Below are positions 1 through 8,780 of a DNA stretch of 58,300 nt, piece by piece (position 1 is the first letter of the stretch; the number at the start of each line of letters is the position of its first letter). Origin of the DNA: Thermoleophilia bacterium (GTDB lineage Bacteria > Actinomycetota > Thermoleophilia > Gaiellales > Gaiellaceae); assembly GCA_009694305.1 (NCBI GenBank), contig SHVL01000011.1:1-58300 (forward strand), given 5' to 3'. The notes under the pieces were generated by a model, which saw only the letters and a program-made list of their open reading frames with translations, ran no database searches and had not been told where the DNA came from. The position numbers were made by a program, and so were the translations under genes.

Positions 1-306
1 GTGCTGTGGGTGCCGATCGTCTATGCCGTGATCGCGCTGGTGCTCATCTTCGGCTTCGGCACGCGCTTCCCGGTGGGCGTCGGTGGAGCCTGGGCGGCGC
101 TGACGGCCGTGCTGGCGTCGGCGGCGCTGGTCCTCGTGTTCGTCGCGCTTGACCGCGGCAAGGCATCGATCGTGGTGCCGGTCACGTCGATCTACCCGAT
201 CGTCACGCTCATCGGGTCGGCAGTGTTCCTGGCCGAGGGCGTGACCGTGCCGAAGGTCGTCGGGACGCTGCTCGTCGTCGCCGGCGCCACGCTGGTCACT
301 CGGTAG
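1..306 (+). CDS. EamA/DMT-family permease, C-terminal part (cut by window edge)
   Basis: This is the last 101 codons of an inner-membrane drug/metabolite transporter (EamA family). Visible are three to four hydrophobic segments and the family-typical ending: a stretch rich in V, I and P (IVVPVTSIYPIVTLIG), the FLAEG turn, then a final helix ending in GATLVTR. It matches the second EamA repeat, so the first repeat should lie upstream of the window. The substrate is unknown. Two full-length EamA genes lie further right, at 40413-41285 and 46704-47573. The true start is not visible. Confidence 0.75.
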   Translation: MLWVPIVYAVIALVLIFGFGTRFPVGVGGAWAALTAVLASAALVLVFVALDRGKASIVVPVTSIYPIVTLIGSAVFLAEGVTVPKVVGTLLVVAGATLVTR

Positions 307-358
307 CCGTAGCCGGGAGCCGGGCGCCGCCGGCCCTCTGACATGTTACGACTGGGCA

Positions 359-1075
359 GTGACGAAGCTGCAGCCTCAGGTCAACCTCAACGAACGCGTC
401 TACGAGCCGCTGCGGCAGCGCATGCTCACACGCCACCCGGGCCCGGGCGCAAAGCTCAGCCTGCACGAGCTGGCCGCCGAGCTCGGCGTGTCGCGCAGCC
501 CCGTTCATCATGCTCTGACCCGCCTCGTCAGCAAGGGGCTACTGTCGGTGAAGGCACGGCGCGGCTACTTTGTCACGCCAGTCACCGCGACCCACCTCGT
601 GGACAGCTACGAGGTGCGGGGCGCGCTCGAGCTGCACGCAGCAGCGAAGGCCCTCCAGCACCCCGACCCGGCCCTGCTCGCCCGGCTGCGTGCGCTGATG
701 GAGCAGTCCGAGCAGGCGATCTCGCACAGCGACTGGGACACCGCCAACGCCGCCTTCCACGAGTGCCGGGTGGACATGGCCGGCAACGCATTGCTCTCGT
801 GCGTCTACCGGCAGCTCTCGGTGAACCTGATGATGCAGGTGATCCGCGGCGGCAAGCTCGAGGGCAGCGAGCACCTCGCGCGCGAGCACCGCGCGATCGT
901 TGAGGCGTTCGAGGCGGACGACCTCCCCGCTGCCGAGGCTGCGATCACCGCGCACATCGCATCCGACAAACAGATCGCGCTCGCCACCGCCACTCAGCTC
1001 TCCCAGAACTTCATCGGCAGGCCTGCCAGCGCCACGCCGCCTGACTTCGTCACGAGCCAGGTGTCCTGCATGTAG
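359..1075 (+). CDS. GntR-family transcriptional regulator (FadR subfamily, FCD domain)
   Basis: DNA-binding repressor or activator of 238 aa and the only transcription factor seen in the window. An N-terminal winged helix (about residues 5-75) has the GntR signature around LHELAAELGVSRSPVHHAL and the wing RRGYFVTPV. The remainder is an all-helical FCD ligand domain (about 80-210), with His residues in FHECRVDMAGN, AREHRAIVEAF and AITAHIA that fit the family's metal/ligand site. Start is GTG at 359. The last 20 or so residues, after SQNFIG, do not look like the family: they are antisense to the M24 relic at 994-1160. The regulator probably once ended near residue 215. Its target is unknown; the neighbouring catabolic genes are likely. 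Confidence 0.85.
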   Translation: MTKLQPQVNLNERVYEPLRQRMLTRHPGPGAKLSLHELAAELGVSRSPVHHALTRLVSKGLLSVKARRGYFVTPVTATHLVDSYEVRGALELHAAAKALQHPDPALLARLRALMEQSEQAISHSDWDTANAAFHECRVDMAGNALLSCVYRQLSVNLMMQVIRGGKLEGSEHLAREHRAIVEAFEADDLPAAEAAITAHIASDKQIALATATQLSQNFIGRPASATPPDFVTSQVSCM

Positions 1076-1160
1076 ACGCAGTCCTCGCCGTTCGCCGCGA
1101 TCCCGTGCGGGTGGATCGAGAGGACCACGTTCTCGCGCAGCACCGTGGCTTCCCGGGGCG
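994..1160 (-). pseudogene. Relic of an M24 (creatinase/Xaa-Pro peptidase-like) gene, C-terminal end only
   Basis: On the minus strand, upstream of a TGA at 994-996, the reading frame gives the end of an M24-fold protein. It begins TVLRENVVLSIHPHGIAANG, continues with CVYMQDTWLVTKSGG, and ends LPMKFWES. This matches the last strands of the pita-bread fold seen in the intact M24 genes at 36203 and 38323 (MVLEFEPHPV...LVTEDG). No upstream body is present: before about 1160 the frame loses similarity and it soon runs into the SMP-30 gene. The piece overlaps the 3' end of the GntR gene in antisense. It is a deletion remnant with no function seen. Confidence 0.6.
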
Positions 1161-1346
1161 TGCGGCGATCGTAACCGCGCCCCGCCGACCGCGCCGGGGG
1201 GAAGAGCGACGGCTACCCGCGCGGGCGCTCGCCGCGCTCGAGCGCCGTCACGACCTCGCGGTACGCGCCGCGGCTCAGGAACCAGTCGATCGGGTGCCGG
1301 GATTGCGCTGTCCAGTGAGTACGACCGGTCGGCGTGCCCGCGGTGG
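1076..1346. other. Non-coding or decayed stretch between GntR and SMP-30 genes
   Basis: The left part (to about 1160) is the M24 relic. On the minus strand from about 1320 down to a stop near 1246 the frame reads HPIDWFLSRGAYREVV and ends GERPRG. This looks like a genuine protein C-terminus but has no recognisable family or start, so it may be a second gene relic. No promoter or terminator was recognised. Confidence 0.3.
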
Positions 1347-2225
1347 CTACGGGTGCACCACCCCTACCCGGGCGTGCCGTGGATATAGCGCCGCCCCGCG
1401 GGCGCCCGCGCCGAGCTCGAGCACGGCTCCCCTGCCCGCTGCGGTGACATACAGCCGGTCGAGTTCGGCGCCGCCAAAGCAGCAGTTGCTCGGATACGAG
1501 CCCTCGCCAAGGTACACCGTCTGGAGCAGGCTCCCTTCCGGCGAGAAGACGAGCACCGCGTCGGCCGGATTGACGCAGACCCAGACGGTGCCGTCGTCCG
1601 CCACCGCCATGCCGTCGCCTCCCGCCGGAGTCGTGCAGAACTGCTCCCTGGCGCCGAGCCGACCGTCAGCCCACGGGTACCGGACGACACGGCACGGCTG
1701 GGTCTCACAGACGTAGAGCACCGTTCCCGCCGGATCGAACGCAAGCCCGTTGGGGAAGAGCAGGCCGTCGTCGAGGAGGTCGAGCGCGCCCCGCGTGAGG
1801 TCGTAGGCGAACAGCCGGCCGGGCTCGGGCCGCGCGAGGGCGGACTCGCCCATCGGGTCAGTGAAGTAGAGGCGGCCATCCGGCCCGAAGCAGAGGTCGT
1901 TCGGGGCCGAGAGCCCCGCGGTGACGACGGGCACGACCGCATCGCCCTCGAGCCGGTAGATACCCGCAGGCGCCGCGGATGGCGCGCCCCACAGCCCCGA
2001 GCACTGGGCCAAGAAGACCTCCCCGCCCGCGCCGCGGGCCAGGCCGGTGGGGCCGCCGCCCGTCGCCACCCGCCGCTCCACCTGGCCGTCACCGAGCGTG
2101 ATGACGTCGCCCGCAAGCGACGTGAACGCGAGGCGACCGTCGCCCAGCCATAACGGGCCTTCGGTGAAGCCGAGTCCCTCGACGAGCGCGCGCACCTCAG
2201 GCCACGAGGTCGACGAGCCTGCCAT
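1347..2225 (-). CDS. SMP-30/gluconolactonase/LRE-like lactonase
   Basis: A 292-aa six-bladed beta-propeller hydrolase of the SMP-30/gluconolactonase type, predicted to open a lactone using one divalent metal. Seen in order are EGPLWLGDGRLAFTS (N-terminal metal Glu), APNDLCFGPDGRLYFTDP (the Asn-Asp propeller motif), LLFPNGLAFDPAGTVLYV, GGDGMAVADDGTVWV and a closing blade. Length is normal. The ATG at 2225 overlaps the end of the upstream NicX-like gene by 29 bases; a GTG at 2195, just after that gene's stop, is an alternative start. It is probably co-transcribed with the NicX-like and LLM genes to its right, where it could hydrolyse a cyclic ester made by the monooxygenase (inference). Confidence 0.85.
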   Translation of the reverse strand: MAGSSTSWPEVRALVEGLGFTEGPLWLGDGRLAFTSLAGDVITLGDGQVERRVATGGGPTGLARGAGGEVFLAQCSGLWGAPSAAPAGIYRLEGDAVVPVVTAGLSAPNDLCFGPDGRLYFTDPMGESALARPEPGRLFAYDLTRGALDLLDDGLLFPNGLAFDPAGTVLYVCETQPCRVVRYPWADGRLGAREQFCTTPAGGDGMAVADDGTVWVCVNPADAVLVFSPEGSLLQTVYLGEGSYPSNCCFGGAELDRLYVTAAGRGAVLELGAGARGAALYPRHARVGVVHP

Positions 2226-3240
2226 TGTCGAGGATCATGTCGCCGTCGACCCTGACGGTACAGCCGCGCAGCGGGATGTCGATGTGTGATTGCACCCACC
2301 GCCCGATGTTCCGGTTGGGACCGGTCGAGAAGATGAAGCCGCCACGCGTGGAGCGGGCGTCCATCCCGAGCGTCTCGTGCGACTCGTAGAAGGCGAGCGC
2401 CGTCCACTGCGCGTTCGGGTGCATGCCGAACCCGACGTGCGAGACCGCGTAGACGTCTGGGTCGTCCCAGCTCTCGAGGTAGTCGCGCAGCAGCGCTGCG
2501 TCGAGCCCGCCTTCGATCGCCGTGATCACATTGTCCTCGACCGTCAACTGGATCGGCGCCTGGACGTACCGCTTCCAGTGGAGGATCACATCGCCAACAT
2601 CGACGACGACCGTGCCGCTCGCGGTCCGTGGATACGCCGAGATGAGGGCGCTCGGCCAGTGATCCCACTTCCCGGGCTGATCGACGAAGCCGATCTGGCC
2701 GTTGGCGTGCGAATTCTCCGGGAACTCGTACAGGAGATCGGTGCCGGCCCCCGACGTCAGCTGGAGCTCGCGAATCCCGGTCAGGCGCGACGTGGCTGCT
2801 ACCACGCTCCGGCGGATCTCCTCGGTCGGGAACATCCGCTCGAGCGCGTCCGGTGGCTCGACGATCGTGAGGATGCGCGCGCCGGAGCGCTTCAGCTCTT
2901 CCCGGATGGGCAGATGGAGGATCGTGTCCGGCACCAGGTCGACGACAAAGGTCGAGTTCACGAGCGCAGCTCCGACAGCGGTCAGCAGCGGTGACTCCCT
3001 GGAGAGGGCAGGAATGCCGCCGACGATTCCGCGAGTCACGGTCGAGATGTCCGAGCCGAGCGTCCCGACCCGAATCTCGTAGGCGGACGCGCCGAGGACG
3101 CGCGCCGCTGCGAGTGACGACTCGACATATTCAGGGCGCGTACGTGACTCCGACAACACTGCGACGACATCGCTCGGCCCGACGCGGCAGAGCTCGAACT
3201 CCCTGACGAAGAGCGGGACGAGATCGGCGGGCGACTTCAT
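2197..3240 (-). CDS. NicX-like 2,5-dihydroxypyridine 5,6-dioxygenase family protein (copy 1)
   Basis: A 347-aa protein of the family containing NicX, the Fe(II) enzyme that cleaves 2,5-dihydroxypyridine to N-formylmaleamate, and aminopeptidase-like relatives. In characterised NicX the iron is held by two His and one Asp. Here H268 (in VSHVGFG), H319 and D321 (in SHIDIP) have nearly the same positions and spacing. Other shared blocks are WDHWPS, IEGGLDA and FSTGPN. The ATG at 3240 is chosen because AAGGAGAAG lies just before it; an in-frame ATG at 3282 lacks a ribosome site. It lies between an LLM gene upstream and the SMP-30 gene downstream. Ring cleavage of a hydroxylated N-heterocycle is plausible, but the substrate is unproven. 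Confidence 0.75.
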   Translation of the reverse strand: MKSPADLVPLFVREFELCRVGPSDVVAVLSESRTRPEYVESSLAAARVLGASAYEIRVGTLGSDISTVTRGIVGGIPALSRESPLLTAVGAALVNSTFVVDLVPDTILHLPIREELKRSGARILTIVEPPDALERMFPTEEIRRSVVAATSRLTGIRELQLTSGAGTDLLYEFPENSHANGQIGFVDQPGKWDHWPSALISAYPRTASGTVVVDVGDVILHWKRYVQAPIQLTVEDNVITAIEGGLDAALLRDYLESWDDPDVYAVSHVGFGMHPNAQWTALAFYESHETLGMDARSTRGGFIFSTGPNRNIGRWVQSHIDIPLRGCTVRVDGDMILDNGRLVDLVA

Positions 3241-3284
3241 GAGCTTCTCCTTTTGATAAGTACCAGGGACGAATCGCTGCATGT

Positions 3285-3368
3285 GGACACGTCAAGAGTC
3301 GAGGAAACCGACTGTCCTTTGCTTGATGTGTCCATAAAGGGAATGTCCAACACCGACGTGGCCGTGTC
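3285..3368. promoter_or_regulatory. Inverted repeat plus four spaced TGTCC/GGACA boxes between LLM and NicX-like genes
   Basis: A 12-base arm GGACACGTCAAG (3285-3296) pairs with CTTGATGTGTCC (3322-3333) with one mismatch. A second 5-base arm pair, AGTCG (3297-3301) and CGACT (3309-3313), sits inside it. TGTCC recurs at 3313, 3329, 3344 and 3364 with 15-20 base steps. The element lies directly upstream of the minus-strand NicX-like start and downstream of the LLM stop. It could be an operator, for instance for the GntR regulator, or an intra-operon hairpin. Confidence 0.4.
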
Positions 3369-3373
3369 CGAGG

Positions 3374-4456
3374 TCACGCCACCACAGGCGCCGAGGAAGC
3401 TCCCGCGTCGACGACCACGTCGCCCTTGAAACGCGACATGACCTCGCGGGCGAAGAGCTCCATGCTGCGCATCGCCTTCTCGTGCGGGATGCCGCCGAAT
3501 GACGTGAAGTTCATGATGTAGTCGCACCCACCCTCGTCGCGCATCCAACGCATCTTCTCGGCGACCCGATCGGGCGTCCCGAACATGCTCACGCTGCCGA
3601 AGACCTCGTCGAACGTGATCGTATCGAACCTTTCGAGCACGTCGGTGTAGTTCGCGTACTGCGGCGAGACATTGCTACGGATCCGCTCACCCCAGATCTT
3701 CGCCGCCTTGCGGACGTACCACATCACGGCGTCCTCAACGTCGCGCTTAACCTCGTCATCCGTCTCGCCGACGTAGACGAACTCGTTGTGGCACATCTGC
3801 AGGTCCGTGCGGCCCATCGCGGCGGTCGCGGTGTGCCAGACATCGAAGTAGTCGCGCTTCAGGAGGTCGTACGGCATGAGGTAGGGCCCGATGAGCCCGT
3901 TGATCCCGTGGTCTACGACCATCTGGGTCGTGTACGCGCTGACGGCCGCCTGCCAGAGCGGCGGATGCGGCTGCTGGTACGGCTTCGGCAAGACCTCGAT
4001 CTCCGGGATCTTCAAGAAGCGCCCGTCGTGGGACACGGTCTCCTGCGTCCAGCATTTCCGGATGATCTCGAGCGACTCGTCGAACCGCTCCCGGGCCTCG
4101 TCCAGCGAGACCCCGAAGCCGGCGAACTCGTTCGGCTGGCTCCCGCGGCCGACGCCGACGTCGACGCGACCCTTCGAAAGGTGGTCGAGGGTCGCCCAGT
4201 CCTCCGCGACCCTGATCGGATGATGGAACGGGAGTACGACAACGGCAGTGCCGACGCGAATCCGCCTCGTGCGCGCAATTGCATATGCAGTGAGCGCGGG
4301 GACGGCGGCCCTGCCGTACTCGCTGAAGTGGTGCTCGGTCAGCCACACAGAGTCGTAGCCGAGCTCCTCCGCGAACTCGATCTGCTCGATCATGTCGTGA
4401 AAGGGCTCCGGCTGACCCTTGAGCACCTGTGGAACAAGCAACAACCCGAACTTCAT
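3374..4456 (-). CDS. Bacterial luciferase-like flavin monooxygenase (LLM, copy 1)
   Basis: A 360-aa member of the luciferase-like monooxygenase superfamily, a TIM barrel that uses reduced flavin from a partner reductase and O2. Visible motifs are SVWLTEHHF (residues about 36-44), VGVGRGSQPNEFAGFG (flavin phosphate loop), VLPKPYQQPHPPLWQ and GINGLIGPY. These motifs recur in the LLMs at 55349 and 56832, so the three form one paralogous group. The start is the ATG at 4456, preceded by GGGAGGGG and giving the usual MKFGLLLVP N-terminus. It is first in a minus-strand set with the NicX-like and SMP-30 genes. Substrate is unknown; N-heterocycle hydroxylation or ring opening is one option. Confidence 0.85.
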   Translation of the reverse strand: MKFGLLLVPQVLKGQPEPFHDMIEQIEFAEELGYDSVWLTEHHFSEYGRAAVPALTAYAIARTRRIRVGTAVVVLPFHHPIRVAEDWATLDHLSKGRVDVGVGRGSQPNEFAGFGVSLDEARERFDESLEIIRKCWTQETVSHDGRFLKIPEIEVLPKPYQQPHPPLWQAAVSAYTTQMVVDHGINGLIGPYLMPYDLLKRDYFDVWHTATAAMGRTDLQMCHNEFVYVGETDDEVKRDVEDAVMWYVRKAAKIWGERIRSNVSPQYANYTDVLERFDTITFDEVFGSVSMFGTPDRVAEKMRWMRDEGGCDYIMNFTSFGGIPHEKAMRSMELFAREVMSRFKGDVVVDAGASSAPVVA

Positions 4457-4920
4457 ACGCCCCTCCCTGATCGACGGGTTAGCTGCTCGCAGGCCGGCGG
4501 CCGTAGCGTAACCGCGATAAGAGTACCAACGACCGGCTCGAAGCTCAAGTCGCCCTGGTCTACTTTTCCGCACTGCGATCTCGGGAATTGAGATCGTTCC
4601 CCCCTCCCTCGAAGCAACCGTTCACCCTCGTAGCGTGGGTCGAGCGTGCCAGATGGCGCAGCCGCTCGAGCGGGCCTGCTGCGTTGCTGCTACCGCCCGC
4701 TGGGTGTTGCTCGAGACGGGTGGCAAGCCGGCAAGAGTTCGAGTAGACGCAAGCGCTGCAGCTCCGGCGATCGGTGCACGGCAGCGCTCGCCGGGAATGA
4801 CAGCGCCCGCCCGCCTGAGAGAACGCGCCGAATTGTGCTGGCGGCGCGAATGGTGTAATAAAGGCGACACTGTCTTCGAAGATGTCCTGCGAATCGATCT
4901 CGGAAAGGAAGACTCCGACC
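4457..4920. other. Divergent intergenic region between LLM and hyuA operons
   Basis: This 464-base gap has no convincing gene in any frame. It should hold promoters for both flanking operons. One minus-strand candidate is listed at 4520-4548. On the plus strand TTGTGC (4833-4838), 17 bases and TAATAA (4856-4861) is a weak match for a hyuA promoter. An AGCGGGC/GCCCGCT inverted pair occurs near 4668-4710. Confidence 0.4.
4520..4548 (-). promoter_or_regulatory. Candidate sigma70-type promoter for the minus-strand LLM gene
   Basis: On the minus strand TTGAGC (4543-4548) is followed after 17 bases by TACTCT (4520-4525). Spacing is ideal, the -35 box is fair and the -10 box is weak. It would start transcription about 60 bases before the LLM start codon. 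Confidence 0.3.
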
Positions 4921-6969
4921 ATGGCAACCCGGATCGGCATCGATATCGGCGGAACGTTCACCGACCTGATCTACTACGATGACGAGACCGGCAGGGTCGA
5001 GATCGCGAAGACCGCCACGACTCCCGGGGCGCTCGAAAGAGGAGTCCTCCAGGCGGTCCGAATCGCTGTGCCCCCCGCGCTCGTGCGCAGCACGCGCTAC
5101 TTCATGCACGGTACGACGATCGGCCTGAACGCACTGCTCACGCGCTCCGGTGCGTCGACGGGTCTGCTCTGCACGGAGGGCTTTCGAGATGTGCTCGAGA
5201 TCGGCCGCGGCGATCGAGCTGTGATGTACGACATCTTCTGGAAGCGCCCGATGATGCTCGTTCCCCGACGTCATCGCCTCACGGTACGCGAGCGCATCCG
5301 CGCCGATGGTGAGATCCTGACTGCGCTCCTCGAGGAAGACGTCACCGTGGCGCTCGCCACGTTCGCGGACGCCGGCATCGAGTCGATCGCCGTCTGCCTG
5401 ATGAACGCCTATGTGAATCCCGTGCACGAGCTCGAGATCGAGCGCATTCTCCGCGTCCATGGCTTCGACGGTGAGATCTCGCTCTCCCACCGGCTATCCC
5501 GCGAGTACCGGGAGTACGAGCGCTCGTCGACGACCGTGATCGACGCGTACATCCGGCCTGCCACCGGCCGTTACCTGGAGGGCCTGCTACGCGGCTTGGC
5601 GGAGATCGGATTTGCCGGTGACGTGCTCGTGACCCGCTCCGGCGGTGGCGCGCTCAGCGCTGCCGAGCTGGCGATTCGTCCATTCGAGGCCATCCAGTCA
5701 GGGCCGGTAGCCGGCGTGGAGGGCGCGGCTGAGCTGTGTCGCGCTCACGGCTGGAAGCTGGCGATCACCGCAGACGTCGGCGGCACGAGCTTCGACACCG
5801 CCCTCATTGTCGATGGCCGTCCACACGTCAAGCACGAAGGCGAGATCGTCGGTTGGCCGCTCCAGACCTCGTGGGTCGACGTCGTGTCGATCGGAGCCGG
5901 CGGCGGCAGTATCGCGTACGCAGACGGCGGCCTTCTGCGCGTCGGACCCCGCTCCGCCGGGGCGGAACCGGGGCCGGCGTGCTACGGGCGCGGCGGCACG
6001 GAGCCCACTGTCACCGATGCCGCGCTGGTCCTCGGCATGTTCGGAGACGGAACTCTCAGTAGCGACTTCCGCCTCGACCGGGACGCGTCGGAACGTGCTC
6101 TCAAACCACTCGCAGACGAGCTCGGGATGGCCGTCGATGAGGCGGCACGCGGTGTGCTGACAGTCGCGGCAGCAGCGATGGCGGAGGCAATCCGCGAAAT
6201 CACCGTGGGGCAGGGGGAGGATCCACGCCAGGCGAAGGTGATCACGTTCGGAGGCGCAGGTCCGCTATTCGGGACGATGCTCGCCACTGAGCTGGGCGTG
6301 CCGGAGATCGCGGTGCCGCCGTACGCCGGCAACTTCTCTGCGTGGGGGCTGCTGGGCCAGGATGTGACGAAGGAAGCAGCTCAGACGATCTTCCGCGTTC
6401 TCTCGTCGAGCCTGATCGACGATCTGAACCGGATCCTCGGCGAGATGTTCGAGCGAACCGAGCACCAAGAGCAGCCTGGCAGCGCGCCATCCGAGCGAGT
6501 CGTCGGGCTCGACCTCCGCTATGTCGGTCAGGAGCACACGCTTACTGTCGAGCGACCGGCGCCGGATGGGCAGCTCCTGCCGGAGCACATTGAGGCGATC
6601 AAGCAGAGCTTCGCCGGCGAGTACGAACGGCGTTTCGGAACGACGCTCGATGAGCAGCTCGAGGTCGTCACGGTGCGCGCCACGGCAAGACAGAGCTTGC
6701 CGCGCAAGGCGCACCAACATCTCTTCGCGGGCGCGGCGACCGGAGTCGAGCGACCTCCGACCGTTCGCGCCTACTCGTTCGCAAGGCGCGATTGGCTCGA
6801 GTTCGCTGTACTCGAGCGCGCGTCGATCGAGAGCGATCGCCCGGTTGACGGTCCGGCCATCGTCTTCGAGCCGACGGCGACCACATACCTCGACGCAGGC
6901 TTTCACGCAGTGCTCGATGCGAGCGGGGCCTTGTTGATCACGCGCATCGCCGCAGGAGGTGTGGCATGA
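4921..6969 (+). CDS. hyuA: Hydantoinase/oxoprolinase family protein, HyuA subunit
   Basis: A 682-aa ATP-dependent subunit of a hydantoinase/5-oxoprolinase/acetone-carboxylase-like enzyme. It opens cyclic amides or hydantoins at the cost of ATP, together with HyuB. The ASKHA-type nucleotide site is clear: GIDIGGTFTD at the N-terminus, MHGTTIGLNALL, ADVGGTSFDTALI (about 284-297), GAGGGSIA and FGGAGPLFG. Length is normal. The start is the ATG at 4921, giving MATRIGIDIGG, with a GGAAAGGAAG site; an in-frame ATG at 4882 would add 13 atypical residues. The stop overlaps hyuB by ATGA. First gene of the six-gene operon ending at 13216. Confidence 0.92.
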   Translation: MATRIGIDIGGTFTDLIYYDDETGRVEIAKTATTPGALERGVLQAVRIAVPPALVRSTRYFMHGTTIGLNALLTRSGASTGLLCTEGFRDVLEIGRGDRAVMYDIFWKRPMMLVPRRHRLTVRERIRADGEILTALLEEDVTVALATFADAGIESIAVCLMNAYVNPVHELEIERILRVHGFDGEISLSHRLSREYREYERSSTTVIDAYIRPATGRYLEGLLRGLAEIGFAGDVLVTRSGGGALSAAELAIRPFEAIQSGPVAGVEGAAELCRAHGWKLAITADVGGTSFDTALIVDGRPHVKHEGEIVGWPLQTSWVDVVSIGAGGGSIAYADGGLLRVGPRSAGAEPGPACYGRGGTEPTVTDAALVLGMFGDGTLSSDFRLDRDASERALKPLADELGMAVDEAARGVLTVAAAAMAEAIREITVGQGEDPRQAKVITFGGAGPLFGTMLATELGVPEIAVPPYAGNFSAWGLLGQDVTKEAAQTIFRVLSSSLIDDLNRILGEMFERTEHQEQPGSAPSERVVGLDLRYVGQEHTLTVERPAPDGQLLPEHIEAIKQSFAGEYERRFGTTLDEQLEVVTVRATARQSLPRKAHQHLFAGAATGVERPPTVRAYSFARRDWLEFAVLERASIESDRPVDGPAIVFEPTATTYLDAGFHAVLDASGALLITRIAAGGVA

Positions 6970-8708
6970 AGGCGATGACCCCTCGCGCTGTCTCTGTCGC
7001 CGATCCCGTCACGACCGAGGTGATCCGCCACGCACTGCGCTCCGCAGCGGGTCAGATGAAGCGAACGCTGCTGCGTACCGCCTTCTCTCCGATCATCTAC
7101 GAGGTGGTCGACTTTGCCGTCGGCCTCTACGACCGCGAATTCCGGCTGCTCGCACAGGCGCCCACACTGGCGCTCAAGCTTGGAACTCTCGACTCCTGCA
7201 TCCGACATGCGGTCGCAGCGGTTGGCGGCGAGGACAGTCTCGAGGACGGCGATCTGATCCTCTACAACATTCCCTACTTCACGGGCGCCCACCCACAGGA
7301 CATCGCGCTCATCGCGCCGGTCTTCATCGACGGTGTACTCGTCGGCTACTCCCCTTGCAAGACTCATATGGTCGACCTCGCCGGGAAGGACCCGTACTCC
7401 ACGGACACCATCGACGTCCACCAGGAGGCGACGATCTTCCCGGGCGTCAAGCTCTACCGGGCCGGAGTGCGCAACGAGGAGCTCTGGAACCTCGTACTCG
7501 CGAACTCACGCGCGCCGCGCGTCGTCGGCGGTGACTTGAATGCGGTCGTCGGCTGCGTACGCACCGGCGCACGTGCCCTACGCGCGATCATCGAGAAGCA
7601 TGGGCACGAGGAGTTCCGGGCTGCGGTTGAACGCATCTTCGATCACGGTGAAGCCCAATCACGGGCCTTCATCGAGCAGATCCCCGACGGCCGCTACTCG
7701 ACCGAGTGCTGCATCGACAACAACGGACGCGACGACACGCCGATCACGTTCAACCTGACCATCGAGGTGAGTGGCAGCGAGCTGATGGTTGACCTCACCG
7801 ATGCGCCCGACCAGCAACCGGGACCGGTCAACTCCCCCGGGCCCGGGACGGTGTCGATGATGAAACTGGCCCTTGCCAGCCTTGCAGCGGTCGGCGAGGA
7901 TGCCAACGAAGGTCAGTTCCGACCACTTACGGTGAAGACACGCCCGAGCTCGCTGTTCGAACCGACGTACCCGGCGCCGGTGTTCGTCTACTGGGCGGCA
8001 TCCCTGCAGCTGATCGACGGCTTCTACCGCGCCCTCGCAGCGGCGCTGCCCGAGGCAGTGGCCGCCGAGTCTGGCTCCGACATGATGGTCTTCATGTGGT
8101 GGGGCCATCAGCGGATGAGCTACCAACGGCGGGGCACGCAGTGGAAGGAGCCGTGGATCGACGGCGGTTCGACGCCCATCGGCCAAGGAGGCCATTCCGG
8201 TGGTGACGGATCGAATGCGCTCATCCACATCACGGAGTCGGTGCTGCGGATCGGCCCCGCGGAGAAGTGGGAAGCCCAGAACCCATGGCTCGTCGAGAAG
8301 CGCGAGCTCGCCCCCGATTCCTGTGGACCAGGCCGGCACCGCGGCGGGCTGGGCGTCGACTTCCATCTCCGCGTGCTGGCCGAATGCTTTGTGACGAGCA
8401 CCGTGGAGCGCACCAAGACGCCGCCGCGAGGACTCTTCGGAGGAGGCGAGGCCCGCCCCAATAGTATGGCCATCCACCGAACGGACGGCTCGGTCACGCA
8501 GTACGGAAAGCGGACCGCCATCCTCGTCGAGGCTGACAGCCGTTTTGAGGCGCATTCCGGGGGTGGTGGCGGGTATGGCCCGCCGGGTGAGCGGGATGTG
8601 CAGTTGATCGCAAGTGATCTCACGGACGGCTACGTCACCGCAGAGCACGTCCGCAAGTACTACCCGCACTACGTCTTCCCGCATGAGCCTCCCCGGCAGG
8701 AGCCGTGA
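6966..8708 (+). CDS. hyuB: Hydantoinase/oxoprolinase family protein, HyuB subunit
   Basis: A 580-aa catalytic partner of HyuA. It starts with the conserved PVTTEVIRHALRSAAGQM region and contains the SPIIYEVVDFAVGLYD block, a metal-type TGAHPQDIALIAP segment (residues about 103-115), VNSPGPGT, and the C-terminal GGGGYGPP motif typical of HyuB. ATGA overlap with hyuA implies coupled translation. Together the pair would hydrolyse a hydantoin, N-methylhydantoin or lactam with ATP. They could alternatively be a carboxylase-type complex, but no third small subunit is present. Confidence 0.92.
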   Translation: MKAMTPRAVSVADPVTTEVIRHALRSAAGQMKRTLLRTAFSPIIYEVVDFAVGLYDREFRLLAQAPTLALKLGTLDSCIRHAVAAVGGEDSLEDGDLILYNIPYFTGAHPQDIALIAPVFIDGVLVGYSPCKTHMVDLAGKDPYSTDTIDVHQEATIFPGVKLYRAGVRNEELWNLVLANSRAPRVVGGDLNAVVGCVRTGARALRAIIEKHGHEEFRAAVERIFDHGEAQSRAFIEQIPDGRYSTECCIDNNGRDDTPITFNLTIEVSGSELMVDLTDAPDQQPGPVNSPGPGTVSMMKLALASLAAVGEDANEGQFRPLTVKTRPSSLFEPTYPAPVFVYWAASLQLIDGFYRALAAALPEAVAAESGSDMMVFMWWGHQRMSYQRRGTQWKEPWIDGGSTPIGQGGHSGGDGSNALIHITESVLRIGPAEKWEAQNPWLVEKRELAPDSCGPGRHRGGLGVDFHLRVLAECFVTSTVERTKTPPRGLFGGGEARPNSMAIHRTDGSVTQYGKRTAILVEADSRFEAHSGGGGGYGPPGERDVQLIASDLTDGYVTAEHVRKYYPHYVFPHEPPRQEP

Positions 8709-8780
8709 ACGAAGAGCGAGATCGCGCCGCGAGCGCCAGCCGAGGAGACAACCCCCATGAACACCGAGGGAGGTAGGAAC

